From positions 3,585,879 through 3,649,878 of the forward strand of contig CM065683.1 of the NCBI GenBank assembly GCA_017654935.2: a stretch of 64,000 nucleotides of DNA. The letters run 5' to 3'. The translations under genes and the position numbers were made by a program. The notes beneath the pieces were generated by a model. The model did no database searches and was not told the origin of the DNA. It worked only from the letters and a program-made list of their open reading frames with translations. Positions 54,001-64,000 of the stretch are shown here, in pieces. Position 1 is the stretch's first letter. Every line of letters begins with the position of its first letter. The DNA is from Phymorhynchus buccinoides. Its lineage: Eukaryota; Mollusca; Gastropoda; Neogastropoda; Raphitomidae.

Positions 54001-57000
54001 TAGTAGTGGTGTGTGTCTGTAATAGTAGTAGTGGTGTGGTGTGTGTAATAGGAGTAGTGGTGTGTGTCCTGTGTAATAGTAGTAGTGGTGTGTGTGTAAT
54101 AGTAGTAGTGGTGTGTGTGTGTGTAATAGTAGTAGTGGTGTGTGTGTGTAATAGTAGTAGTGGTGTCTGTGTAATAGTAGTAGTGTGTGTGTCTGTGTAA
54201 TAGTAGTAGTGGTGTGGTGTGTGTAATAGAGTAGTGGTGTGTGTCTGTGTAATAGTAGTGGTGTGTGTCTGTGTAATAGAGTAGTGGTGTGGTGTGTAAT
54301 AGTAGTAGTGGTGTGTGTGTGTGTAATAGTAGTAGTGGTGTTGTGTGTGTAATAGTAGTAGTGGTGTTGTGTGTGTAATAGTAGTAGTGGTGTTGTGTGT
54401 GTAATAGTAGTAGTGGTGTGGTGTGTAATAGTAGTGGTGTGTGTCTGTGTAATAGTAGTAGTGGTGTGTGTGTGTAATAGTATAGTGGTGTGTGTCTGTG
54501 TAATAGAGTAGTGGTGTGTGTCTGTGTAATAATAGTGGTGTGTGTGTGTGTAATAGTAGTAGTGGTGTGTGTGTGTAATAGTAGTGGTGTGTGTCTGTGT
54601 AATAGAGTAGTGGTATGGTGTGTAATAGTAGTGGTGTGTGTCTGTGTAATAGAGTAGTGGTGTGTGTGTGTAATAGTAGTGGTGTGTGTCTGTGTAATAG
54701 AGTAGTGGTGTGTGTGTGTAATAGTAGTGGTGTGTGTCTGTGTAATAGAGTAGTGGTGTGTGTAATATAGTAGTGGTGTGTGTCTGTGTAATAGAGTAGT
54801 GGTGTGGTGTGTAATAGTAGTGGTGTGTGTTTGTGTAATAGAGTAGTGGTGTGGTGTGTGTAATAGTAGTGGTGTGTGTTGGTGTGTAATAGAGTAGTGG
54901 TGTGGTGTGTGTAATAGTAGTGGGTGGCGATGGTGGCAGGAGCAGTAATAGTGCTGGCAGTCATTATCGGAAACAACAGATTAGCATACAAAGTAGGAGT
55001 AGTATTAGTTTAGCAGTGGAACTGTAGGACAGTGGAACCTCCCTATTCACCACCCACCCCCACCCCATGTGGGGCATTGAGATATTGCTTGAAAATGTGA
55101 AACAAGTGCTTTCTATTTATTTATTTGTTTGCTATTTTAGTCGGTCAGTTGGTTTTCTGTTTTGCTTGTTTTTATTGCCGTTGTTGATGCTCTGCCTACC
55201 ATGTCGTTGCTATATTACTGTTATTCTTGCTGGTGATCTTCCTGTTTCTCAACGTTCATTTGTAGTATTAGTTATGTACAGCGTATTGCATGCTTCGTCC
55301 CAGAGACAGAATGGAAGACTAGGCCAGGCCATGTTTGAAGTCTGTGTGTGTTGAGGGATTTTTGTAGTTATCTTCAGGTTAGTGAAAATGTGTTGGGCAA
55401 GTTATAGTTCTAATTTTTCAAGTCTCTCACCCCTCCCCCTATTGAGGTTGAACTTTTTGGTCTGGCCAGCCTTCCTGCAAAAACCCCAAAATGGTGGCAG
55501 TGCAGTCTCCAAGTAGGAGCAACCTGAATTTCACAGAGATAAGTTTCTGCGACTAGAGTATGCGAATTTGCCAAGTAATAGTAAATTATAGCAAATATCA
55601 TGTCATGCTTTTTCTGTGTGTGTCAGTTCTGAGGAGGATGACCGGCAACCACAACATCAAGACTGCATGCCTGAGCCCAGTGGTAAGGATTTCACTTTTT
55701 TCATCTAATTTAGCAGTGTAGTGTAGGACAGTGGAACCTCCCTATTCACCACCCACCCCCACCCCCACCTGCTAGTTTCCAACCAATTTAGCAGTGTAGT
55801 GTAGGACAGTGAAACCTCACTATCAGACCCACCCACCCCCACCCCCACCTGTTATGACTCGTTCCCTACTTGCATGGGTGCAATTTTTCCTGGTATACAA
55901 GGAATTTCCTTTTTTTTTTAATTTTGTCAAACAAGATCTATGTGTGTCTACTGTATTTTTCAAACAGTTTAAAGTAAGCATTTGTAAAAATTGTGGAAAA
56001 AAGCAAGCTAAAATACCTTAACTCATTCTATCCCATTTATGAATATACTCGTAAACTCACGCCAACCGTATGTGCCCATTTACGAGTTAGGTGGCCATTA
56101 GAAAAGAGCAGGCACATGCCTTTTTCACTAAAAGAATCTGACTTTCAGCTTTTCCACCATGGAGAAATTGCCGATTTGACGGCAAAGTGAGTGTTGTGAT
56201 CTCTGAAAAGGGTGTTTTCCTGATCTTGACATGTTTCTTGCCACAAACTTCTCCAGCAAAGGTATACATCACCACCATCACCCTCATCCCCATCCCCCTC
56301 ATCATCAACAGCACATTTTACAGCTAGAGTTACCCTCTCTTTCCCAGGCGGTGCAGCCTCCACCTGTCCGCGAGGGTGTGGAGACTCGGGTGGCATCCAA
56401 GTTGGCATTCTGGGAGAGGATCCGGGCGACAAGGGAGACCTTCGACCAGCGGCTGGAGGACGAGGAGGACCTGCAGTACGCCGTCCGCTGCTTCATCATC
56501 GGCGTGGAGGAGGCGCGCTGGCGACTTGAGCTGGAGCAGTATTTTTCATGGTCCAAGGAAGCCAGCAGTTGGTGGGAGCTGAAGGCCGACGCGGACTTTC
56601 TCGCCGATCAGTGTCTGGAGTCCGCCGACGACACCTTGGGGCAGTCCCTAAGAAGGGCCCAGACACTGATGCAGCAAGGTAGGGGGTGCTGGTTGTCATT
56701 GTTCACCTCCCTCTCTTTGTGGTTATAGATGTTGTGACAGGCAGGGCCCAGTCACTGATGCAGCAAGGTAGGGGGTGCTGGTTGTCATTGTTCACCTCCC
56801 TCTCTTTGTGGTTATAGATGTTGTCAGTGATGATTCTAGAGCGCGTCCTGGGCGAAATCGCGCGAAATTTACGCTGATGACGCCTAAATGAAAAGCCAGT
56901 GCGTCCCCTATGACGCTAGAAAAAAAATGCGGACGCGTTTTTAAACCACCAGTGCGACATTACAAAATTGCACTGCTGCTTTGCGTATAGTCAGTAAGCC

Positions 57001-59513
57001 GGAAATGAATAATCCCCTTTCGCGCGCGCCATTGGACGTCAATGCTTTATCACGAGTCGAGTCTTATGAGTGGAGCGCGTCCGAGTGAGAAGATGGAGTA
57101 GTGAGAGGTCTGGTGCTGTGGCAATCATGAAGCGAACATCAACACTGTTTGATTATGCGTTCAAGTCATCCAAAACACCTAAAGTGTCTGACTTAGAAGA
57201 ATCTGGCCAAACATCTCGATCTGTTGTGAATGAAGATACGGCTGCAGTAGAAGATTCGGGGCCAACATCCAGTGACAATGAACTTGAGATTGCTGACGCA
57301 CGTGGCGATGGTCATGAGGAGGTTCAAAACAAAACCAGTGCCAGTGGTGGTAGGCCTAATACTCACATCAAAACAAGAACCTTTCAGAAAGACTGGCTTA
57401 TAAAATGGCCGTGGTTAGAAAACCGAGACGACGGCATGAGGTGCTTGTTTTGTATCAAACTGGGACCCCATTTTTTTACCATGAAGAGTCCCTAGGACCC
57501 TCTTTTTTCATCTTTAGGGGTCCTTGGACCCCCTTTTCTAAAAGTCTAGAATCATCACTGTGTTGTGACAGGCATGGCCCAGTCACTGATGCAGCAAGGT
57601 AGGGGGTGCTGGTTGTCATTGTTCACCTCCCTCTCTTTGTGGTTATAGATGTTGTGACAGGCAGGGCCCAGTCACTGATGCAGCAAGGTAGGGGGTGCTG
57701 GTTGTCATTGTTCACCTCCCTCTCTTTGTGGTTATAGATGTTGTGACAGGCATGGCCCAGTCCATTTTAGAGGAAGAGGGGGGGGGGGGGGACTTGCTAT
57801 GCAGGTCATCCACTTTTTTCTGCTGCTACCAGTAACTGATTTTAATATGTGAAAATCCATTTTAACATCCTCCAGCCTGGAACAGGCACATGTGGGAGTT
57901 TTAAATGCAACAGATATAGGGACGATCCTGGAGGTACTGCAATACCAGGAAAGTCCCAAACTTTTAAGCGATGAAGATGAGGCACATAACTCCTCAAGAC
58001 CCGTCATGCAGCGTATCCAACATGACTTGATTTTATGATACGGTAAAAACAAAATCCAAATGTGAAGGGAGTGAAGTCATTTCCAAGGGCAATGCCTTCT
58101 TCAATCCATCGACTGATTATGACAAGATTAGTGTGATTAGCTGTGCCGGTCGGGGTTTGTCCCAGGGGGCCGCTAACGTAGCCGGATTGGCCTAACCCAA
58201 GTCATGAAGCGCTAGGGAGACCTCAGATTTGTAGTTCTTTTGGTTTCTGTTGATTTTTAATTCTTTTTATTTTTCTTCCTGCACAACGCTGTATAATTGT
58301 CGGGAGGGACAGCTCGGCGTCAACGACGTGATTCAGTTTGTCATCATAACGTAAACTGAACTGATTTTATGTGACAAGTTCTGTGCCGTTTGTGGCTGTC
58401 TTTGCAGGGCAGCGAGAGAGAGAGAGAGAGAGGCCAAGAGGCACACAACTATTATCAAGGCCAGTACAGTGGAACCTCCCTACTAAGACCCTCCCTATGA
58501 AGACCAGGCATTGCCCTTCTTCAGGGATGCACCGAGGATTGAAAAGTGATGGGACAAACTGTCCAGAGACATTATGTACTCCACAAATTTGGAGAAATAA
58601 ATTTAAAAACCCAATGCACAATAGCCAAAGTAATTCATGGGCAAAAAGAAAAGATATAAATTTATACTAAATATGAAAAATATCTAGAGGGCAACAGGCT
58701 TCAAAAACCTACAGAGCCTAAGCTGATATGATGTGATATGATATGATAAGAGAAATCAATAGGATAATGTCCTGGCTCTTTAAGAAATCCGTGAGACAGA
58801 GCGTGTTAACAATCTAGCCAGACATTTGTCCTGACAGGGGAGAACACAATATGACATTTTCAATTTTAATAGGTCTATGACCGGGGCCTTGGGAAATCAC
58901 TGCTGCTTTGTGAGCATGAAGATTACCTCCGTTATGCAACCCCCCCCTTCAGACCTTATTTTGAATAGGTCTATGACCGGGGCCTTGGGAAATCACTGCT
59001 GCTTTGTGAGCATGAAGATTACCTCCGTTATGCAACCCCCCCCCCCCCCTTCAGACCTTATTTTGGATGTCTTTTCAAGGCCTTGATTGGGAGGTTCCAC
59101 TGTAGCTTCTCAGGTCATATGATTCATGCTGAAACTGTGTGGTGTGCGCGCAGCAGAACGGGTAGTGCTCTTGCAGGGGGAGGGGGGGGGGGGGGAAGGA
59201 TGAGGCACGCCATCACTGTCAAAGCCGGTATCTACTAAATCTTATGATGACCTAGCACTGCCACTGTGTTTGTGATTTCCACTGCCGTGTCCGTGTCATG
59301 TGGCTTCATGCTGTACAACGGTGTTCGTTATCTTCATGGCAGGCTTGATGGAGGTGGAGGTGCTGGCAGAGAGGAGGAGGGAGGCGGACAGGCTGCGACA
59401 AGAGGCGGCAGCGCTCGCAGCAAGGCAGGCCGTCCACCAGCCTGCTGGAGCAGAGGCCGACAGCGAGCGCGAGGAGCAGAGGTCTGGGCCAGAGGGGCTG
59501 CCCCAAGATGCAG
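49864..59513 (+). CDS. Five-exon gene of unknown function, copy C (first four exons; 3' end outside window)
   Basis: Inverted third copy, joining 49864-50092, 55627-55682, 56348-56678 and 59343-59513. Intron 4 then enters the satellite and runs past base 64000, so exon 5 is not visible. All four exons keep length, frame and splice sites. An in-frame TGA at 49855-49857, just upstream of ATG, supports the start. Copy C differs in having the exon 3 donor tandemly duplicated (89-bp unit) with a hAT-type element inside that array. Function unknown, as for copy A. Confidence 0.7.
50129..52187 (-). mobile_element. 2.06-kb insertion in intron 1, copy C
   Basis: Orthologue of 42117-44176 at the same target (GTCTCCGTTGTTT on both sides: 50116-50128 and 52188-52200). 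2059 bp, with a long T run and shorter (GT) tracts. Confidence 0.7.
50779..50952. mobile_element. TTAA MITE with expanded inverted repeat, copy C
   Basis: The inverted counterpart of 43363-43545. TTACAGACGCCCCC, then C/A-rich and (CA)n, then CGTCATGTGTCACATTCC; the far end GACATGACGTGGTGGGTCT is intact apart from one base before it. Confidence 0.7.
52752..52967. mobile_element. 218-bp-type MITE, copy C
   Basis: 216 bp, inverted with the unit. Confidence 0.7.
52968..54930. repeat. Intron 1 satellite, copy C
   Basis: The same units, inverse orientation, longest of the three (about 2 kb). Confidence 0.95.
55627..55682 (+). CDS. Exon 2, copy C
   Basis: 56 bp between the acceptor GTGTGTGTCAG and GTAAGG. 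It matches copy A. Phase 1 in, phase 0 out. Confidence 0.6.
56348..56678 (+). CDS. Exon 3, copy C
   Basis: 331 bp starting GCG GTG CAG after CTCTTTCCCAG and ending CAAG|GTAGGG. The peptide is the same as A and B. The last bases and donor are repeated further downstream in this copy. Using a later donor would read through the first intron segment and meet a stop soon after (...SLSLWL then stop), so the first donor is the coding-competent one. Confidence 0.78.
56826..57560 (+). mobile_element. Non-autonomous hAT-type transposon in copy C
   Basis: About 735 bp bounded by inverted ends CAGTGATGATTCTAGA and TCTAGAATCATCACTG. It is flanked by a repeated TGTTGT from the target. It sits inside the 89-bp tandem array after exon 3. 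Absent from A and B. Confidence 0.8.
57127..57495 (+). pseudogene. Truncated hAT transposase N-terminus
   Basis: An open frame from MKRTSTLFDYAFKSS, through an acidic/Ser-rich stretch, to FQKDWLIKWPWLENRDDG followed by MRCLFCIKLG. This is the start of the BED/TTF-type zinc finger found at the N-terminus of hAT-like transposases of the C17orf113/ZMYM-related type. The frame ends right after the first CxxC pair (CLFC), followed by the 3' terminal region, so the catalytic domain is deleted. The frame can be extended upstream to 57070, but the Met at 57127 looks the more natural start. It cannot make a transposase. Confidence 0.65.
58867..59066. repeat. 97-101-bp tandem array in intron 3, copy C
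   Basis: Only two units remain, so this array is contracted relative to A and B. Confidence 0.9.
59343..59513 (+). CDS. Exon 4, copy C
   Basis: 171 bp after ...CTTCATGGCAG, ending GATGCAG|GTATGTG. The same peptide as A and B. Confidence 0.75.
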
Positions 59514-59606
59514 GTATGTGTGTGTGTGTCTGGGTCAGTGTGATTGATGAATGGTTTTTAGCAAATGTACATGGCCTTTGTTGTCGATGGGGCTATAATA
59601 TTAATC

Positions 59607-60467
59607 TTAACCTTTAGCACGCTGCACTTTTTATGACGTTCCGTACTTGACACTGCATTTCTTTTTGAGGCGGTGAGAAACGCTTACACCCGCTTGATTA
59701 AAAATGCAGACTTGATTATTGGAATACTAATAAAGAGGTGATTGAGGAAAGTTTTGATGTGATGCATTTTGCTGTCTGTGTATGTTTTGTTGTTGGGAAA
59801 GAAAAAAAAGAAGCGAAATCAACAAAGCGAAAGTGTTGACTTACTGTTTCGGCACCAAAACCTAAGAATTTATGATTTAAGCGAACATCAACACTTATTT
59901 CCAGTAGGAAAGCTTCGCCAACACGAAAATCCGCCATATTTGATATAGGGAACTTTACTTTCTGACCGATTGAAACTTTGAAAAATTCAATACAACTAAA
60001 AAAGCAAATGGCGGCTTGCCGGAAGAGAAAGAAGCAGCCGAGCCTCGTTCTGAAACTATTGCAAGGTTGTTTATATTATTAGTGACAGAAATAAGGTCCG
60101 TGAAGCATTGATTTTGGGTACCCCTCTGAGGGTGCATGAATGCGTCTGCAGCTGCAGGGGAGACTATTTACTCGCCGACTGAATGCGTCTGCAGCTGCAG
60201 GGGAGACTATTTGCTCGGCGACTGAATGCGTCTGCAGCTGCAGGGGAGACTATTTGCTCTGCGACTGAATGCGTCTGCAGCTGCAGGGGAGACTATTTGC
60301 TCTGCGACTGAATGCGTCTGCAGCTGCAGGGGAGACTATTTGCTCTGCGACTGAATGCGTCTGCAGCTGCAGGGGAGACTATTTGCTCGGCGACTGAATG
60401 CGTCTGCAGCTGCAGGGGAGACTATTTGCTCGGCGACTGAATGCACCTGCAGCGTGCTAAAGGTTAA
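59607..60467. mobile_element. piggyBac-like non-autonomous element, copy C (inverted)
   Basis: TTAACCTTTAGCACGCTGC at 59607 and the inverse at 60467. The 43-bp array (seven units) lies at the right side. Confidence 0.8.
60133..60450. repeat. 43-bp minisatellite, copy C
   Basis: Seven units of exactly 43 bp (GAATGCGTCTGCAGCTGCAG...), near-identical and more regular than in B. Confidence 0.92.
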
Positions 60468-60555
60468 GCTTAATTTTTAGCAAAAGTATTTTGACCAAAA
60501 CACTTTGATCTTGTTTGACCTTGTGTTTTTATCCCTTGTTAGAACGTGGTGTAGT

Positions 60556-61357
60556 TTGGGGCTTTAGGACCAGCCATAAACATACGATTCGGATCTGAAT
60601 GCGAAGCGATATTCACCATGTGAGTCATGAATCCTATTAAATGCTTCCGTCTAAACAACTTCTGCTACTTTCGCTCTCTATACTCAAGTCGAGCCATGGG
60701 GCTTTAGGACCAGCCATAAACATACGATTCGGATCTGAATGCGAAGCGATATTCACCATGTGAGTCATGAATCCTATTAAATGCTTCCGTCTAAACAACT
60801 TCTGCTACTTTCGCTCTCTATACTCAAGTCGAGCCATGGGGCTTTAGGACCAGCCATAAACATACGATTCGGATCTGAATGCGAAGCGATATTCACCATG
60901 TGAGTCATGAATCCTATTAAATGCTTCCGTCTAAACAACTTCTGCTACTTTCGCTCTCTATACTCAAGTCGAGCCATGGGGCTTTAGGACCAGCCATAAA
61001 CATACGATTCGGATCTGAATGCGAAGCGATATTCACCATGTGAGTCATGAATCCTATTAAATGCTTCCGTCTAAACAACTTCTGCTACTTTCGCTCTCTA
61101 TACTCAAGTCGAGCCATGGGGCTTTAGGACCAGCCATAAACATACGATTCGGATCTGAATGCGAAGCGATATTCACCATGTGAGTCATGAATCGTATGAA
61201 ATGCTTCCGTCTAAACAACTTCTGCTACTTTCGCTCTCTATACTCAAGTCGAGCCAATATATGAATTTCTTGTGATTCATAATTTTAATCGTAATCTTAA
61301 TTCATGACTACCATTGTCATTATCGCATTACATTCAGATCAGAATCGCATGTAAGTG
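60556..61357. mobile_element. Inverted-repeat element with five perfect 140-bp units, copy C
   Basis: GCTTTAGGAC recurs at 60561, 60701, 60841, 60981 and 61121, exactly 140 bp apart. The outer arm with ATTCAGATCAGAATCGCATG is at about 61330. Confidence 0.85.
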
Positions 61358-61392
61358 GTTGGCCCTTAAATGGTGTGTTGTGTGGATGGCCC

Positions 61393-61512
61393 TTAAAGAC
61401 CCACCACGTCACGTGTCAAAATCATGGGTTTTCCCTCTTATAGCTGGTAAGATATCTTAAGAAGTCTTCCAAGCATAAGAGGGAATGTGACACGTGACGT
61501 GGGGGGTCTTTA
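61393..61512. mobile_element. TTAA MITE, copy C (orthologue of 8246-8366)
   Basis: 120 bp, inverted together with copy C. Ends AGACCCACCACGTCACGTG and GACGTGGGGGGTCT, bounded by TTAA. Confidence 0.87.
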
Positions 61513-64000
61513 AGTGGTGTGCTGTGTGTGGCTGGGCCTTAAGTGGTGTGTTGTGCTGTGTGTGGCTGGGCCTTAAGTGGTGTGTTGTGTGGATGGCCCT
61601 TAAGTGGTGTGTTGTGCTGTGTGTGGTTGGGCCTTAAGTGGTGTGTTGTGTGTGGATGGCCCTTAAGTGGTGTGTTGTGTGTGGCTGGGCCTTAGTGGCT
61701 GGTGTGTGTGTGTGTGTGTGGGTAAGTGTGTGTGGTGTGGCTGGGCCTTAAGTGTGTGTGTTGTGCTGTGTGTGGCTGGGCCTTAAGTGGTGTGTTGTGC
61801 TGTGTGTGGCTGGGCCTTGTGGTGGTGTGTGTTGTGCTGTGTGTGGATGGGCCTTAAGTGGTGTGTTGTGCTGTGTGTGGATGGGCCTTAAGTGTGTGTG
61901 CTGTGTGTGGATGGCCCTTAAGTGGTGTGTTGTGCTGTGTGTGGCTGGGCCTTAAGTGGTGTGTTGTGCTGTGTGTGGATGGCCCTTAAGTGGTGTGGTG
62001 TGCTGTGTGTGGCTGGGCCTTAAGTGGTGTGTTGTGCTGTGTGTGGTGGGCCTTAAGTGGTGTGTTGTGCTGTGTGTGGATGGCCCTTAAGTGGTGTGGT
62101 GTGCTGTGTGTGGCTGGCCCTTAAGTGGTGTGTTGTGCTGTGTGTGGCTGGGCCTTAAGTGGTGTGTTGTGCTGTGTGTGGATGGCCCTTAAGTGGTGTG
62201 CTGTGTGTGGCTGGCCCTTAAGTGGTGTGTTGTGCTGTGTGTGGCTGGCCCTTAAGTGGTGTGCTGTGTGTGGCTGGCCCTTAAGTGGTGTGTTGTGTGT
62301 GGCTGGGCCTTAAGTGGTGTGTGTGTGTGGTGGGCCTTGTGTGCCTTGTGTGTGGCTGGGCCTTAAGTGGTGTGCTGTGTGTGGATGGCCCTTAAGTGGT
62401 GTGTGTGTGCTTAAGTGTGTGTGTGTGGCTGGGCCTTAGTGGTGTGGTGTGCTGTGTGTGCTGTGTGTGGCTGGCCTTAAGTTGTGTGTTTTGTGTGTGG
62501 CTGGGCCTTAAGTGGTGTGTGTGTGGCTGGGCCTTAAGTGGTGTGTTGTGTGTGGCTGGGCCTTAAAGACCCCCCACGTCGCGTGTCACATTCCCTCTTG
62601 GGCCTTGGAAGTGTGTGTTGTGTGTGGCTGGGCCTTAAGATTTCTTAAGGTGGGAAAACACGTGGAAAACACATGATTTTGACACGTGACGTGTGGTGGG
62701 TCTTTAAGTGGTGTGTTGTGTTGGTGGTGTGTGTGGCTGGGCCTTAAGTGGTGTGTTGTGTGTGGCTGGGCCTTAAGTGGTGTTGTGTGTGTGTGGGCCT
62801 TGTGTGTGTGTGGCTGGGCCTTAAGTGGTGTGTTGTGTGTGGCTGGGCCTTAAGTGTGTGTGTTGTGTGTGGCTGGGCCTTAAGTGGTGTGTTGTGTGTG
62901 GCTGGGCCTTAAGTGTGTGTTGTGTGTGGCTGGGCCTTAAGTGGTGTGTTGTGTGTGGCTGGGCCTTAAGTGTGTGTGTGTGTGTGGCTGGGCCTTAAGT
63001 GGTGTGTGTGTGTGGCTGGGCCTTAAGTGGTGTGTTGTGCTGTGTGTGGCTGGGCCTTAAGTGGTGTGTGCTTAAGTGTGTGTGTGTGGCTTGGGCCTTA
63101 AGCTGGGCCTTAAGTGTGTGTGCTGTGTGTGGCTGGGCCTTAAGTGGTGTGTGTGTGGCTGCCTTAAGTGTGTGTGTGTGTGGCCCTTAAGTGGTGTGCT
63201 GTGTGTGGCTGGCCCTTAAGTGGTGTGTGTTGTGTGTGTGGCTGGCCCTTAAGTGGTGTGTTGTGTGTGGCTGGCCCTTAAGTGTGTGTTGTGCTGTGTG
63301 TGGCTGGCCCTTAAGTGGTGTGCTGTGTGTGGCTGGCCCTTAAGTGGTGTGGTGTGCTGTGTGTGGCTGGCCCTTAAGTGGTGTGCTGTGTGTGCTGGCC
63401 CTTGTGGTGTGTGCTGTGTGTGGATGGCCCTTAAGTGGTGTGCTGTGTGTGGCTGGGCCTTAAGTGGTGTGTTGTGCTGTGTGTGGCTGGGCCTTAAGTG
63501 GTGTGTGTGTGTGTGGCTGGCCCTTAAGTGGTGTGCTGTGTGTGGCTGGGCCTTAAGTGGTGTGTTGTGCTGTGTGTGGATGGGCCTTAAGTGGTGTGCT
63601 GTGTGTGGCTGGGCCTTAAGTGGTGTGTTGTGTGTGGCTGGGCCTTAAGTGGTGTGTTGTGTGTGGCTGGGCCTTAAGTGGTGTGTTGTGCTGTGTGTGG
63701 CTGGGCCTTAAGTGGTGTGTTGTGTGTGGCTGGGCCTTAAGTGGTGTGTTGTGTGTGGCTGGGCCTTAAGTGGTGTGTGTGTGTGTGGCTGGGCCTTAAG
63801 TGGTGTGTTGTGTGTGGCTGGGCCTTAAGTGGTGTGTTGTGTGTGGCTGGGCCTTAAGTGGTGTGTTGTGTGTGGCTGGGCCTTAAGTGGTGTGTTTTGT
63901 GTGTGGCTGGGCCTTAAGTGGTGTGTTGTGTGTGGCTGGGCCTTAAGTGTGTGTGTTGTGTGTGGCTGGGCCTTAAGTGGTGTGTTGTGTGTGGCTGGGC
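61513..64000. repeat. Intron 4 satellite, copy C (continues past window)
   Basis: The same monomers in inverse orientation (GGCCTTAAGTGGTGTG). The array is still running at base 64000. Confidence 0.95.
62564..62708. mobile_element. MITE interrupted by satellite sequence, copy C
   Basis: The left end (AGACCCCCCACGTCGCGTG) and right end (GACACGTGACGTG...GGTCT) are MITE, but the middle contains a satellite monomer (GTGTGGCTGGGCCTTAAG) joined where both sequences share CTTAAG. A comparable mosaic lies in B near 32920-33000. Confidence 0.7.

Larger units (their letters stand above)
56656..57760 (+). repeat. 89-bp tandem duplication carrying the exon 3 splice donor, copy C
   Basis: GGCCCAG starts units at 56656, 56745, 57576 and 57665, with a terminal GGCCCAG at 57754; unit spacing is 89 bp on both sides of the hAT insertion. 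Each unit carries the last bases of exon 3 (CACTGATGCAGCAAG), the GTAGGG donor and following intron. A and B have one. The unit is bounded by GGCCCAG in exon and intron, suggesting slippage at this 7-bp direct repeat. Confidence 0.9.

Noticed and set aside
55067..55354. 95-aa frame MWGIEILLEN... on the gene strand, present in all copies
   Set aside because: Truncated in A, changed freely between copies, and no matching splice pair. Conservation is explained by recent duplication.

Overview
This is a repeat-dominated piece of an invertebrate nuclear genome. Spliced genes with GT-AG introns, Tc1, hAT, piggyBac-like and LINE elements and abundant (CA)n/(GA)n tracts point to a metazoan. The style fits a marine mollusc, possibly a gastropod, but that is inference. 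I saw no bacterial-type operon, rRNA or tRNA.

The main structure is one roughly 16-21 kb unit present three times. Copy A lies at about 1-21840 and copy B at about 26932-47770, in the same orientation. Copy C lies at 48722-64000, is inverted, and is cut by the window end. Each unit carries the same five-exon gene. It runs on the minus strand in A (19644 down to 3726) and B (44441 down to 30211), and on the plus strand in C (49864 onward, with its last exon beyond the window). Exon sizes in A are 229, 56, 331, 171 and 566 bp, with splice phases 1-0-1-1. The joined model gives 450 aa in A and 445 aa in B. The product is not one I recognise. It has a W/E/R-rich helical middle, a short coiled-coil-like segment, an Arg cluster, a Ser/Pro/Ala-rich tail and a basic C-terminus. 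Reading frames are intact in all copies, while introns and flanks differ by many indels.

The introns and 3' flank are almost entirely tandem arrays: 114-bp and 38-bp arrays downstream, a TTAA-bearing satellite of about 29 bp filling intron 4 with 27-, 140- and 43-bp arrays, a 97-101-bp array in intron 3, an 86-bp array in intron 2 and a trinucleotide-rich satellite in intron 1. Copy numbers differ between A, B and C. Several transposons insert at TTAA, including a 121-bp palindromic MITE sitting exactly in the TTAA of the intron 4 satellite. Shared insertions suggest B and C are sisters and A is the outgroup.

Between A and B (22418-26930) is unrelated sequence: a 24-bp repeat, two piggyBac-like MITEs and a decayed LINE whose RT region has bred an 80-bp minisatellite. 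Copy B carries an intact Tc1-like transposon (45657-47289) with a 342-aa DD34E transposase. Copy C carries a hAT-type element interrupting an 89-bp tandem duplication of the exon 3 splice donor.

Two gaps of exactly 500 N (21918-22417 and 48222-48721) lie at the ends of units. The B/C head-to-head arrangement crosses one of them, so part of the triplication could be an assembly effect.
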